From contig CAWFMC010000005.1 in the NCBI GenBank assembly GCA_963816725.1, forward strand, positions 124,001 to 188,000: a DNA stretch of 64,000 bases, written 5' to 3'. Of the stretch, positions 38,643-47,680 are shown one piece after another. Numbering within the stretch: position 1 is the stretch's first letter; each line of letters starts with the position of its first letter. The notes beneath the pieces were generated by a model. The model worked only from the letters and a program-made list of their open reading frames with translations, did no database searches and was not told the DNA's origin. This DNA comes from CAVSUB01 sp963816725 (GTDB taxonomy: Bacteria > Acidobacteriota > Vicinamibacteria > Vicinamibacterales > 2-12-FULL-66-21). The translations under genes and the position numbers were made by a program.

Positions 38643-39034
38643 GATGTGCCCCCGCCCCGTCTGCCCGCCGCCGGCACGTTCGTCACGCGCCCATGTCGAC
38701 CTGTCCCACCAATCGTCCAGCGACCCCATCCGCGGCGTGCCGGTCGGTACAGGAATGTCGTGGCCCCGCGCCGCGGAGGTGGGACGCTCCGCAACGTCTC
38801 GGCGAGGCGATGGTCGCCACTCTAGCAGGATTCCATCGCCACTCGAGCGGATTGCGCGTGGGCGTGGTCCGGGCGAGCGAGGGAATCAGCGCCTCCGAGA
38901 CATTTATGTCTTAATTTATGGTCGTGATGACAATCTGGTGACTTGCGTCGATGGCACCTTGGACGTATCGTCCACGTATCGTAATCGAGGTCCGTGCGCG
39001 ATCGTGCGGCGGGCGCGCGCGAGAGGAGAACTCA
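38643..39034. other. Divergent control region with an AT-rich patch
   Basis: This 392-base gap lies between the diverging peptidase and TonB-receptor genes. Bases 38895-38945 are clearly AT-richer than their surroundings and include the inverted repeat GACAT-TT-ATGTC (38899-38910). This is a likely site of promoters or regulator binding, but no firm -35/-10 pair can be assigned. Confidence 0.4.
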
Positions 39035-41995
39035 ATGCTGACGCGGTACGTGGCCAGTATCCTGGCAGTGGTGGCGACGGTGCTCACAGCAGCGCCGGCG
39101 CGGGCCCAGATTCAAACTGGCAGCCTGGTGGTCAAGGCGGTCGATGAGCAGGGAGCGTTGATGCCCGGGGCGACGGTCACCGTGACGAGCCCGGCGCTGC
39201 CGCGCGAGATGGTCGGGGTGACGGATACGAGCGGCGTCTATCAGCTCCCCGGCCTGCCGGTGGGCACCTACACGATCAAGACCTCGCTGGAAGGATTCAA
39301 GACCGTCATCCGCGAGGGCGTGCTGGTGCACCAGGGCCAGTCGACCACCCTCGAGATCACCGTGTCCGTCGGCGCGCTCAGCGAGGCGCTGACGGTCAAG
39401 GGCGAGTCGCCGGTCGTCGATACGCGATCGAGCGGATCGAAGGTCAACATCGACAGCGCCATCCTCGAGACCACGCCGGGCGGCCGCGACATCTGGAACG
39501 TCATCGAATACAAGGCGCCCGGTGTCGTGGTCGAGTCGCCAGACGTGGGCGGGAACCAAGGCGGGCTTCAGCGGTCCCTTTCCGCGCGCGGCACCGCTAA
39601 CGCGCAGAACACCCAGATGCTGAATGGCGTCAACGTGAACGATCCCGCGGCCCAGGGCTTCGCGATGTATTACTACGTGCCGACGACGCTGGACAACATC
39701 CAGGTGTCGAGCGGCGCCCAGGACATCGCCGTGGGCACCGGCGGCGTGTTCATCAACATGGTCACCAAGAGCGGCACCAATCGCTTCAGCGGAATGGCGC
39801 TGCAGACCTACCAGGGCAAGGGGACCCAGGCGACCAACGTCGACACCGAGCTGCGCCAGGCCGGGCTGCGTCCGGACGCGAATTCGACTGAACTGCTCAC
39901 CAACACCAACGGCCAGGTTGGCGGGCCGCTGATCCAGAACAAGCTGTTCTACTTCGCCGCCGGCAACCTGCAGCAGGTGCACATCAATGTGCCTGGATTC
40001 CCGGCGGTCGTGCCGTCGTATCTCAAGTCGCCGCTGTCCGGCACCAGCCTCCAGGACTCGACGGACATCGTCGCGGGGGAAGGCAAGATGTCCTATCAGC
40101 TCGGCGCCGCCAACCGCTTCGAGGGCTTCTTCTCCAAGCAGCGTTACGACAAGCCTAACCGCGACGCGTCGGTGTCCACGACCCAGGACTCGGACTCGAA
40201 GGAGCTCGACACCTTTCTGATCGCCCAGCTGGCCTACAACCGCGTGCTCGGCAGCCGGATGTTCCTCGACAGCAAGGTCAGCTACAACAACACGCACTTT
40301 CCGCTATACCAGAAGACGGACTTGCAGCGGATCAACGACAACACCACGAGCGTGCTGTATCAGAACCGGAACAGCAGCCAGCTGATGTTCCGTCGGCGGG
40401 TCGAATTCATCACCAACTGGCAGTATTACCTGCCGCAGTTCGCCGGCGGCCGGCACGAGTTCAAGGCCGGCTTCGACAACGGCTACACGCCGGAGGACGT
40501 CGACACCACGCGCGTGGACGACGTCAACCTGGCGTTCACGAGTGCCGGCACGCCTGCTGCCGCGACGGTGCAGATCTTCAACAGCCCTCTGCATCAGGAG
40601 CGCGCGGTCAACAGCACCGCGCTCTACGCGCAGGACGCCTACACCCTCAAGCGCCTCACTCTCACCGGGGGGATCCGCTGGGAGCGCGTCGAGGGCTACC
40701 TTCCGGCGCAGGCAGGGCCACCCAGCCAGTACTTTCCGGAGGGGCTGGTGTTTCAGGGCGTCACGATCAACGGCGTGACGCAGGACTTCACCGTGCGCAA
40801 GTCCTTCGACGCCGTGCACGACAATCCGCTGTGGCACAACTGGGGACCGCGGATCGCCGCCGCCTACGACATCACCGGCAAGGCGAAGACGGTCGCGAAG
40901 GTCTCCTACGGCCGTTATCTCGATCAGATCAACACCGGCACGCCGCCCAACCCGAACGCCAACATCAACCAGACCTACGTCTGGAACGATCTGAACGGCG
41001 ACTTCGTGTTCCAGCCCGGCAACTACGCGTGGAACGGGTCACGGTATGTCGGCGGTGAGTTCGGGGCGCTCCAGACGACCTCGAACCTGGCTATCGCGGT
41101 GTTCAACAAGGACGCCCGCCGTCCATACCGCAAGGAGTTGTCGGTCGGCATCGATCACGAGCTCGTCCCGGAGCTGCTCCTCAGCGTCTCGTACCTGCGG
41201 ACTCGGGAAAAGGACATCCAGGGCACGGTCGACCAGAACATCGATCTCTGGCCATCGCTCTACACGCCGATCACGCTGACCGACCCGGGTCGTGACGGCG
41301 TCATCGGTACCAGCGACGACGCGCCGATCACGGTCTACAACCAGAACACGACCGGGACGGTGAACTCGACCCTGACCATCAACGACGACCGTCTGGCCAC
41401 CCGCTACGACGGCCTCGACATCGTCGTCACCAAGCGCTACAGCCGTGGCTGGACGGCGCTGGCCGGCTACACCTATTCGCACACCAAGGTGGATCTCACC
41501 AGCCTGGCCAATCCGAACGCGGCATTCGTGAATGCCGCGGGGGAGAGCGGCGGGCGCGTCCACAATTTCAAGGCGACCGGTTCGTACGAAATGCCGTGGA
41601 AGGTCGTCGTCGGTGGCAATTTCCGGCTGCAGTCCGGCCTGCCGATCACCCGCACCTGGGCGATTCCGTCCACGCTCCTGCGCCAGGGGGCGGTCACCGT
41701 CAACGCGGAGCCGCGCGGATCATACGAGCTGCCGTGGCTGCCGACGCTCGACCTGCGGGCCGGCCGCTATTTTGGGTTCGGCGGCAATCGCCTCGAGCTG
41801 AGCGTCGACGCCTACAACGCGACGAACGCCAACACGGTGTTCGGCGTTCGCACCAACACCGGGCTCGCGACCGTCCGCGTCGACGGCGACCCGGCCAACC
41901 CGCCCACGTCGATCGTGGCGTTCCTGTCGCCGACCTCGATCCTCGCGCCGCGCGTGTTCCGCTTCAATATCTCGTACGATTTCGGACGCCGCTGA
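39035..41995 (+). CDS. Oar-like TonB-dependent receptor
   Basis: A 986-residue outer-membrane protein. A signal peptide (about 1-24, ending ARA) is followed by a carboxypeptidase-regulatory-like domain (about 28-110), a TonB plug domain (about 115-235) and a large beta-barrel ending in an aromatic-poor 'NISYDFGRR'. This is the acidobacterial Oar-type architecture, used for uptake of large substrates or adhesion. AGGAG lies eight bases upstream of ATG 39035. No SusD-like partner lies beside it. Confidence 0.93.
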   Translation: MLTRYVASILAVVATVLTAAPARAQIQTGSLVVKAVDEQGALMPGATVTVTSPALPREMVGVTDTSGVYQLPGLPVGTYTIKTSLEGFKTVIREGVLVHQGQSTTLEITVSVGALSEALTVKGESPVVDTRSSGSKVNIDSAILETTPGGRDIWNVIEYKAPGVVVESPDVGGNQGGLQRSLSARGTANAQNTQMLNGVNVNDPAAQGFAMYYYVPTTLDNIQVSSGAQDIAVGTGGVFINMVTKSGTNRFSGMALQTYQGKGTQATNVDTELRQAGLRPDANSTELLTNTNGQVGGPLIQNKLFYFAAGNLQQVHINVPGFPAVVPSYLKSPLSGTSLQDSTDIVAGEGKMSYQLGAANRFEGFFSKQRYDKPNRDASVSTTQDSDSKELDTFLIAQLAYNRVLGSRMFLDSKVSYNNTHFPLYQKTDLQRINDNTTSVLYQNRNSSQLMFRRRVEFITNWQYYLPQFAGGRHEFKAGFDNGYTPEDVDTTRVDDVNLAFTSAGTPAAATVQIFNSPLHQERAVNSTALYAQDAYTLKRLTLTGGIRWERVEGYLPAQAGPPSQYFPEGLVFQGVTINGVTQDFTVRKSFDAVHDNPLWHNWGPRIAAAYDITGKAKTVAKVSYGRYLDQINTGTPPNPNANINQTYVWNDLNGDFVFQPGNYAWNGSRYVGGEFGALQTTSNLAIAVFNKDARRPYRKELSVGIDHELVPELLLSVSYLRTREKDIQGTVDQNIDLWPSLYTPITLTDPGRDGVIGTSDDAPITVYNQNTTGTVNSTLTINDDRLATRYDGLDIVVTKRYSRGWTALAGYTYSHTKVDLTSLANPNAAFVNAAGESGGRVHNFKATGSYEMPWKVVVGGNFRLQSGLPITRTWAIPSTLLRQGAVTVNAEPRGSYELPWLPTLDLRAGRYFGFGGNRLELSVDAYNATNANTVFGVRTNTGLATVRVDGDPANPPTSIVAFLSPTSILAPRVFRFNISYDFGRR

Positions 41996-42103
41996 GGGAT
42001 CAGCGGACCTGAGGGAGGAGCCGCGTGCCGCCAGTGTTCACCAGGAGCCGGGTGTCTGGATGATCGTTGACGGCGCGCGGCAACAGCATTCGCGCGCAGG
42101 CGG

Positions 42104-42913
42104 CTACTTCTTGGTCGCCGTCCAACTCCCGCCCGGGCCGCCCGTGCCCTTGATGGTGTTTCCCTCGACGGTTCCGCCGTAGGTCACATCGCCGACCTTG
42201 AACGAGATCTGGTTGCCGCGCAGCTTGCCCTCCGAGATCGGCTGCGAGCCGAGACGGCCGGCGATCTTCTGGAAGGTCTGCGTCAGCGTCAACTCGCCCG
42301 CGGGCATCGTCCAGGTGCCTTCGACCTTGGCCGGTACGATCCACAGCAGCGCCGTGCACCAGCTGGTACAGCCGTCGGAGACAGTGGCCGTCTCGTCGGC
42401 CTCCCAATCTTCCATCGTGAACGTGTTCGAGACGACGCGCGTGCCCGGTTTGAGGTTGAGGATCGTCGGCCGCAGCTTCAGGTTGATCGAGGGGAGCAGG
42501 AACATCGTGATGACCTGCGCCTTGCTGAAATCCGTCTCGAACAGGTCGGCCTTCACGAACGTGGCTTTGTCGGACACGCCGGCAGCGGCAGCGTTCTTGG
42601 TCGAGAGCGCGACCATGTCCGGGTTGTATTCGATCCCCATCGCGTGCGACCCGCGCTTGGCCGCGGTGATCACCGTCCGGCCATCGCCGGACCCGAGGTC
42701 CATGACGAAATCGGCCGGCGTGACCTTCGCCATGTCGAGCATCTTGTCCACCAACGCCTGCGGCGTCGGTACCCAGACGACGTCCTTGCCGCCCTGGCCG
42801 ACTTGCGGTTCGTAGGGCTTCGGGGGTGCCGCGACCTGGGCGAAAGCCGAGACGCTCCCCAGCGCAACGACCAGAGTGAAGACGAACGAGCGGGATAGTG
42901 AGCGGACGGTCAT
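42104..42913 (-). CDS. Putative exported SAM methyltransferase
   Basis: A 269-residue protein. Residues 1-26 look like a cleavable signal peptide (hydrophobic core, ending SAFAQ). A class I methyltransferase fold follows, with motif 'VMDLGSGDGRT' (about 70-80) and 'GIEYNPDMV'. The last 80 residues are beta-rich. Methyl donor SAM is cytosolic, so either the signal is a membrane anchor or the domain has another role. The start is firm and no better internal start is seen. Confidence 0.8.
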   Translation of the reverse strand: MTVRSLSRSFVFTLVVALGSVSAFAQVAAPPKPYEPQVGQGGKDVVWVPTPQALVDKMLDMAKVTPADFVMDLGSGDGRTVITAAKRGSHAMGIEYNPDMVALSTKNAAAAGVSDKATFVKADLFETDFSKAQVITMFLLPSINLKLRPTILNLKPGTRVVSNTFTMEDWEADETATVSDGCTSWCTALLWIVPAKVEGTWTMPAGELTLTQTFQKIAGRLGSQPISEGKLRGNQISFKVGDVTYGGTVEGNTIKGTGGPGGSWTATKK

Positions 42914-42959
42914 GTGGAAAATCCCTCCAGTAGGTGGGGAGTGTAATACCAGATGCCTC

Positions 42960-43174
42960 AGTTCGAGGGTTCGAAGGTTCGAGGGTTCAGGGTTCGACGG
43001 TTCGCGTGGTTCGATCGAGTGCTTCGGTTCGGATTCCCTTCACCGCGGTTGCGGTGCCAGGGCAGCGACGAACTGAAGCACCCGCATAACGGCCCGGTCG
43101 AACCTGCGACCGTGGACGACGGGCGTCGAACCGCGAACCCCTCGAACCGCCGAACCTCGGAGCACCGTCGAACT
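42960..43174. repeat. Inverted GGTTCGA / TCGAACC arrays
   Basis: About seven GGTTCGA-like units at 7-9-base spacing occupy 42960-43014. Six TCGAACC-like units, the exact reverse complement, lie at 43098-43174. An 83-base spacer separates them. The right arm ends 26 bases before the alcohol dehydrogenase ATG, so it may overlap its leader. Confidence 0.75.
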
Positions 43175-43199
43175 CCTCTTTCGTTTACACTCTCTCCCC

Positions 43200-44249
43200 A
43201 TGCCCACCCAACCCGCCGTCGTGCAGTACTCCCTCGAGCCGCTGGCCGTCGAGTTGCGCGAGATCGGCATCCCCGAGATCGAGGATGACGACGTGCTGCT
43301 GGAGGTGGGGGCGGTCTCGGTCTGCGGATCGGATGTGCACCAGTCGCGTGGCACGCAGTCGTGGCCGGTCAACACGCCGGTCGTGCTGGGGCACGAGTTT
43401 GGCGGGACGGTGGCGCAGTTCGGCCGGCGCGTAAAGGGCTTTCGAGAAGGCGACCGGGTCGTCTCGGAGACCGCGGCACGCATCTGCGGCGAGTGCCTGA
43501 TGTGCCGCGGCGGCCGCTACAACCTCTGCCCGTCGCGCAAGGGGTTCGGCTACGGCGTCGACGGCGCGATGGCCCAGTTCGTGCGGGTGCCGGCGCGGCT
43601 GCTGCACCACGTGCCGGACAGTCTCCCGTTCGACCTCGCGTGCCTCGCCGAGCCGCATGCGGTGGCCTATAACGCCATGTGCGTCAATTCGACCGTGCGT
43701 CCGGGCGACTCGGTGGTCGTTCTCGGCCCGGGCCCGATCGGCCTCCTCTGCACGCGCATGGCCGCTCTCTCCGGTGCCAACCCGATCATCGTCGTCGGGC
43801 TCACCGGCGACGAGGCGCGGCTCGATGCATCGAGGCAGCTGGGCGCGACGCATACCGCGCTCGGCGACGTGGATGACGTGGCGGCGATCGTGCGGTCGCT
43901 GACGCCGCTCGGGGCGGACGTCGTGTGTGACTCGTCGGGCGCGAGCGACACGCTCGCGGCCGGCTTGCGGCTGGCTCGCCCGGACGGGCACGTGATCAAG
44001 GTCGGATGGTCGCCGGATGTCATCCCGGTCGACGTCAACCCGCTCGTCCTCGGCAATGTCCGCCTGCAGGGATCCTTCAGCCACAACTTCGCGGTGTGGG
44101 AGCGCGTCATCCACCTGTTGAACAGCGGCGTCACGCGGCCAGAGACCATCGTCGGGCTGCGGGCTCCGCTCGAGGGCTGGCGCGAGGCCTTCGACGCGAT
44201 GCACGACCGCCGGGTCATCAAGTCGGTGCTGGTGCCGGCGGCGAGCTGA
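43200..44249 (+). CDS. Zinc-dependent alcohol/polyol dehydrogenase
   Basis: A 349-residue medium-chain dehydrogenase. Catalytic zinc ligands fit C42, H65 and E66 (GHEFGG). Structural zinc cysteines are C96, C99, C102 and C110. The NAD-binding motif is 'VLGPGPIGL'. It belongs to the sorbitol/threonine dehydrogenase group. It is the first of three tightly packed genes (gaps of 12 and 4 bases) that together look like a sugar or polyol oxidation pathway. Confidence 0.9.
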   Translation: MPTQPAVVQYSLEPLAVELREIGIPEIEDDDVLLEVGAVSVCGSDVHQSRGTQSWPVNTPVVLGHEFGGTVAQFGRRVKGFREGDRVVSETAARICGECLMCRGGRYNLCPSRKGFGYGVDGAMAQFVRVPARLLHHVPDSLPFDLACLAEPHAVAYNAMCVNSTVRPGDSVVVLGPGPIGLLCTRMAALSGANPIIVVGLTGDEARLDASRQLGATHTALGDVDDVAAIVRSLTPLGADVVCDSSGASDTLAAGLRLARPDGHVIKVGWSPDVIPVDVNPLVLGNVRLQGSFSHNFAVWERVIHLLNSGVTRPETIVGLRAPLEGWREAFDAMHDRRVIKSVLVPAAS

Positions 44250-44261
44250 TTCCTTGCTGCG

Positions 44262-45038
44262 ATGCCCTCGCTCGACGGCAAGGCCGCACTGATCACCGGG
44301 TCGACCTCGGGTATCGGCCTGGGGATCGCCGAGCACTTCGCCGCGCTCGGGGCGCGGGTGGTGATTCACGGGCTCGAGGCCGACGTGGCGCGCAGCATCG
44401 CGGATCGCCTGACGGCCGAGGGCTGCGACGCGGTCGCCGTCGCAGGTGATCTCGCGGACGTGGCGATTTGTCGCGGCGTCGCACACCAGACGATCGAGCG
44501 GCTCGGTGGCATCGACATCCTCGTCAACAACGCCGCCAGCACCGCGCGCGGTTATCTCGAGGACGTGCCGGTCGAACGCTGGGACGCGATCATGCACGTC
44601 AACCTGCGGGCGCCGTTCCTCCTCCTGCAGGAAGCCGTGGCGTCGATGAAGGGGCGCGGGGGAGGGTCGATCGTCAACATCGGATCGGTCAACGCCTACA
44701 TCGGAGAGCCCAAGCTCGGACCGTACTCCGTCTCGAAAGGCGGGCTGATGACGATGACGCGCAATGCCGCGGCCACGCTGAGCCGCTACCGCATCCGGGT
44801 CAACCAGATCAACGTCGGGTGGACGCTGACCGAGGGTGAGCGGAAGGTGAAGCAGCTCGAAGGCCACGGCGACGAGTGGATAGACGAGGCGATCGCGACC
44901 CGGCCGTTCGGGCGGCTGCTGGCGCCACACGACATCGCCATCGCGGCCGCCTACTTCGCATCAGACGACAGCGCGCTCGTCACCGGCACGGTGATGGACC
45001 TCGAGCAGTATCCCGTTGGCGCCCCGCCGAACTGGTAA
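44262..45038 (+). CDS. Short-chain dehydrogenase/reductase
   Basis: A 258-residue NAD(P)-dependent oxidoreductase. The cofactor motif GSTSGIG is at 13-19, followed by NNAAS and catalytic S142, Y155 and K159. It lies in the middle of the three-gene operon between the zinc dehydrogenase and the isomerase. The exact sugar or polyol substrate is not readable. Confidence 0.92.
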   Translation: MPSLDGKAALITGSTSGIGLGIAEHFAALGARVVIHGLEADVARSIADRLTAEGCDAVAVAGDLADVAICRGVAHQTIERLGGIDILVNNAASTARGYLEDVPVERWDAIMHVNLRAPFLLLQEAVASMKGRGGGSIVNIGSVNAYIGEPKLGPYSVSKGGLMTMTRNAAATLSRYRIRVNQINVGWTLTEGERKVKQLEGHGDEWIDEAIATRPFGRLLAPHDIAIAAAYFASDDSALVTGTVMDLEQYPVGAPPNW

Positions 45039-45042
45039 CCGC

Positions 45043-45930
45043 ATGCCGCCTCGCATCAGTCTGTTCCCGAAGTGCTACTTCGACGAGCTCGCCGACGGGC
45101 GCCGCTCGTACGAGGGCTGGATCCGCGAAGCCGCCACTCTGGGCGGCGAAGGGATCGAGCATTACGACGGCTTCTTCCGGAGCCTCGCCCCGGCCGACGT
45201 CGATCCAATCGCGGCGGTGATGGAGGAGACCGGCCAGATCACCTCCCTGATCTGTTTCTCACCCGACTTCACGCATCCCGATGCCGACGAGCGACGGCGA
45301 CAGGTCGAGCGGCAGAAGGCGGCCATCGATCTCACGGTGCGCCTGGGCGCGGCGCATTGCCGCACCTTGAGCGGCCAGCGGCATCCCGGGATGTCGCGAG
45401 CGGACGGCATCGCGCGCACCATCGACGGCATCACGCGATCGCTCGAGTACGCCGCCCGCCGTGGCGTCGTGCTGTGCATGGAGAACCACTACAAGGACGG
45501 CACCTGGCGCTATCCGGAGTTCGCGCAGCCCGAGGATATCTTCCTCGAGATCCTCGATCGGATCGACGCGCCGAACTTCGGCGTTCAGTACGATCCGTCG
45601 AACGCGCTGGTCGGCGGCTACGATCCCCTGCGTTTCCTCGAGAAGGTCAAGCATCGTGTGGTGTCGATGCATGCCTCGGATCGCTACCTCGCGCCGGGCA
45701 CGACGCTGGACGATCTGGCGACGGGTGATGGCGCGCTCGGTTACGCCGCGGCGTTGACCCACGGTGAGACCGGCCGGGGCAGCAACGATTACGACACGAT
45801 CTTCCGGATTCTGCGCGAGGTCGATTTCGACGGCTGGATCTCAATCGAGGACGGCATGAACGGTCTCGACGAGATCGCGCGGTCCGCGACGTTTCTCAAG
45901 AACAAGCGCGCCGAATACTTCGACACGTGA
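45043..45930 (+). CDS. Sugar phosphate isomerase/epimerase (xylose-isomerase-like)
   Basis: A 295-residue cytosolic TIM-barrel protein. Likely metal ligands occur in 'VVLCMENHYKD' (about 145), 'VQYDPSNAL' and 'VVSMHASD', with a final acidic residue in 'GWISIEDGMNG'. It starts four bases after the SDR stop and ends the operon. Unlike the barrel at 35040-36413 it has no export signal. Confidence 0.88.
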   Translation: MPPRISLFPKCYFDELADGRRSYEGWIREAATLGGEGIEHYDGFFRSLAPADVDPIAAVMEETGQITSLICFSPDFTHPDADERRRQVERQKAAIDLTVRLGAAHCRTLSGQRHPGMSRADGIARTIDGITRSLEYAARRGVVLCMENHYKDGTWRYPEFAQPEDIFLEILDRIDAPNFGVQYDPSNALVGGYDPLRFLEKVKHRVVSMHASDRYLAPGTTLDDLATGDGALGYAAALTHGETGRGSNDYDTIFRILREVDFDGWISIEDGMNGLDEIARSATFLKNKRAEYFDT

Positions 45931-46110
45931 AGGGGCCGTCCCGTCGGCTCGCCAGCTCGAGGATTCACCGGACCAGCCGAGGCTCTGTGGCCGTGCTTCG
46001 GCCTCATCCTTGCAATCCGCGGCGAGGGCGACATGGTGTCGCGTCCCGCGGCGCTGGCGCGCGGCGGTCAGCTTGGCGGGCGCTCGTACGGGCTCGTCAG
46101 GAGGAGCGGC

Positions 46111-46752
46111 GTGATCAGATACCAACGCACGCTCGTCGGAGTGGCGCTCGTCTCTCTGGCCCTGGCCGGGTGCGGGCGCGAGAAGAATCCGCCGCCACCG
46201 CCGGCAACAAGCGAGTCTCCCAAGGGGGCACCCGCGACCGAACGGGTGGTCGGGCCGCTCAGTCAAGCTGATGCCGCGGCGCTGGCCACGATGAACAGCC
46301 GTCTGAAGGACTACGTCGACCTCCACCGCAAGCTCGAGCGTGAGCTCCCGAAGTTGCCCGACAATGCCACTCCTGTCCAGATTGATACCAATCAGCGGGT
46401 GCTCGAGGAGAAGGTGCGGGCGGCGCGGAGCGGCGCGAAGCAAGGCGATCTCTTCACGCCGGAGGCCACTCCGGTGATCAAGCGGCTGCTCGCGGCGGTG
46501 TTCCACGGCCCGGAGGGCAAGCAGCTGAAGGATTCGATCATGGACGAGAATCCCGTCGACGTCGTGGTGAAGGTCAACGGCCGGTATCCAGATAACGTGC
46601 CGGTCTCCACGGTCCCCCCGCAGGTGCTCCAGACACTGCCCAAACTGAGCGAGGACATGGAATACCGTTTCATCGGCGACCGGATCGTGCTGCTCGACGC
46701 GCACGCGCACCTGATTGCCGACTTCATCGACAATGCGCTGCCGAAGTTTTAG
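46111..46752 (+). CDS. Hypothetical lipoprotein
   Basis: A 213-residue protein from GTG 46111, with AGGAGG at 46099-46104 and a six-base gap. The signal ends in lipobox LAGC. A proline-rich stretch follows, then a helical, charged mature domain (about 45-210) with no recognised motif. It overlaps the following exported phosphoesterase gene, so the pair is probably co-expressed. Confidence 0.75.
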   Translation: MIRYQRTLVGVALVSLALAGCGREKNPPPPPATSESPKGAPATERVVGPLSQADAAALATMNSRLKDYVDLHRKLERELPKLPDNATPVQIDTNQRVLEEKVRAARSGAKQGDLFTPEATPVIKRLLAAVFHGPEGKQLKDSIMDENPVDVVVKVNGRYPDNVPVSTVPPQVLQTLPKLSEDMEYRFIGDRIVLLDAHAHLIADFIDNALPKF

Positions 46753-47674
46753 GCCACGGTGGGCGGCGGCGACCGTCCTGGGCGGATTGCTGGCGATCGC
46801 CGCGACGGGCCGGCTCACCGCCCCAGTCGGCGCGGCGGGGCAGGGGGCCGCGGGGGAGCGGACGGCGCAGCAAACGGCCGGCTCCCCGCTCCCGAATCGT
46901 CAAGGGTCGTTGAAGTTCGCCGTCCTCGGCGATTTCGGCACCGGCGAGAAGACGCAGTACGAGCTGGCGGATCAGATGATCCGGCTGCACGACCGCTTCA
47001 AGTACGACTTCGTCGTGCTGGTCGGCGACAACCTGTATGGATCCGAGCGCCCGCAGGATTTCGTGAAGAAGTTCGAACAGCCCTACAAGGACCTGCTCGA
47101 TCGCGGCGTGAAGTTCTACGCCTCGCTGGGCAATCACGACGCGCGCGAGCAGCGCTACTACAAGCTGTTCAACATGGACGGGAAGCTGTATTACACCTTC
47201 AGCCCAAGCCCGAACGTCCGCTTCTTCGCGCTCGAGAGCACCTACCCGGTTCCGGAGCAGTTCGAGTGGCTGGAGAACGAGCTCAAGTCTTCGGGCAGCG
47301 CCTGGAAGATCGTGTTCTTCCATCATCCGCTGTACTCCTCGGGCGACCGGCATGGCTCCGACCTGCGCCTGCGCGACGTGCTCGAGCCGCTGCTGATCAA
47401 ATACAACGTGAGCGTGGTCCTCACGGGGCACGACCACTTCTACGAGCGCGTCAAGCCGCAGAAGGGGATCACCTATTTCGTCACCGGCTCGGGCGGGCAG
47501 TTGCGGAAGGGGAACATCGATCAGCGCAGCGGGATCACCGCCCAGGGCTTCGACACCGACCTGGTGTTCCTCGCCGCGGAGATCGCCGGCGATGAAATGT
47601 ACTTCCAGGCCATCGCCCGTGACGGCCGGACGGTCGATTCCGGTGTCGTGAAGCGCCGCACCGACGCGCGCTGA
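46733..47674 (+). CDS. Exported metallophosphoesterase (purple-acid-phosphatase-like)
   Basis: A 313-residue secreted calcineurin-like phosphoesterase. The metal-binding motifs are 'LGDFGTGEK', 'VLVGDNLYG', 'SLGNHDARE', 'FFHHPLYSSGDRHG' and 'LTGHDHFYERV'. ATG 46733 gives a signal peptide (about 1-35); ATG 46715 is also possible. It overlaps the lipoprotein gene by 20 bases. Confidence 0.9.
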   Translation: MRCRSFRPRWAAATVLGGLLAIAATGRLTAPVGAAGQGAAGERTAQQTAGSPLPNRQGSLKFAVLGDFGTGEKTQYELADQMIRLHDRFKYDFVVLVGDNLYGSERPQDFVKKFEQPYKDLLDRGVKFYASLGNHDAREQRYYKLFNMDGKLYYTFSPSPNVRFFALESTYPVPEQFEWLENELKSSGSAWKIVFFHHPLYSSGDRHGSDLRLRDVLEPLLIKYNVSVVLTGHDHFYERVKPQKGITYFVTGSGGQLRKGNIDQRSGITAQGFDTDLVFLAAEIAGDEMYFQAIARDGRTVDSGVVKRRTDAR

Positions 47675-47680
47675 GACGAG

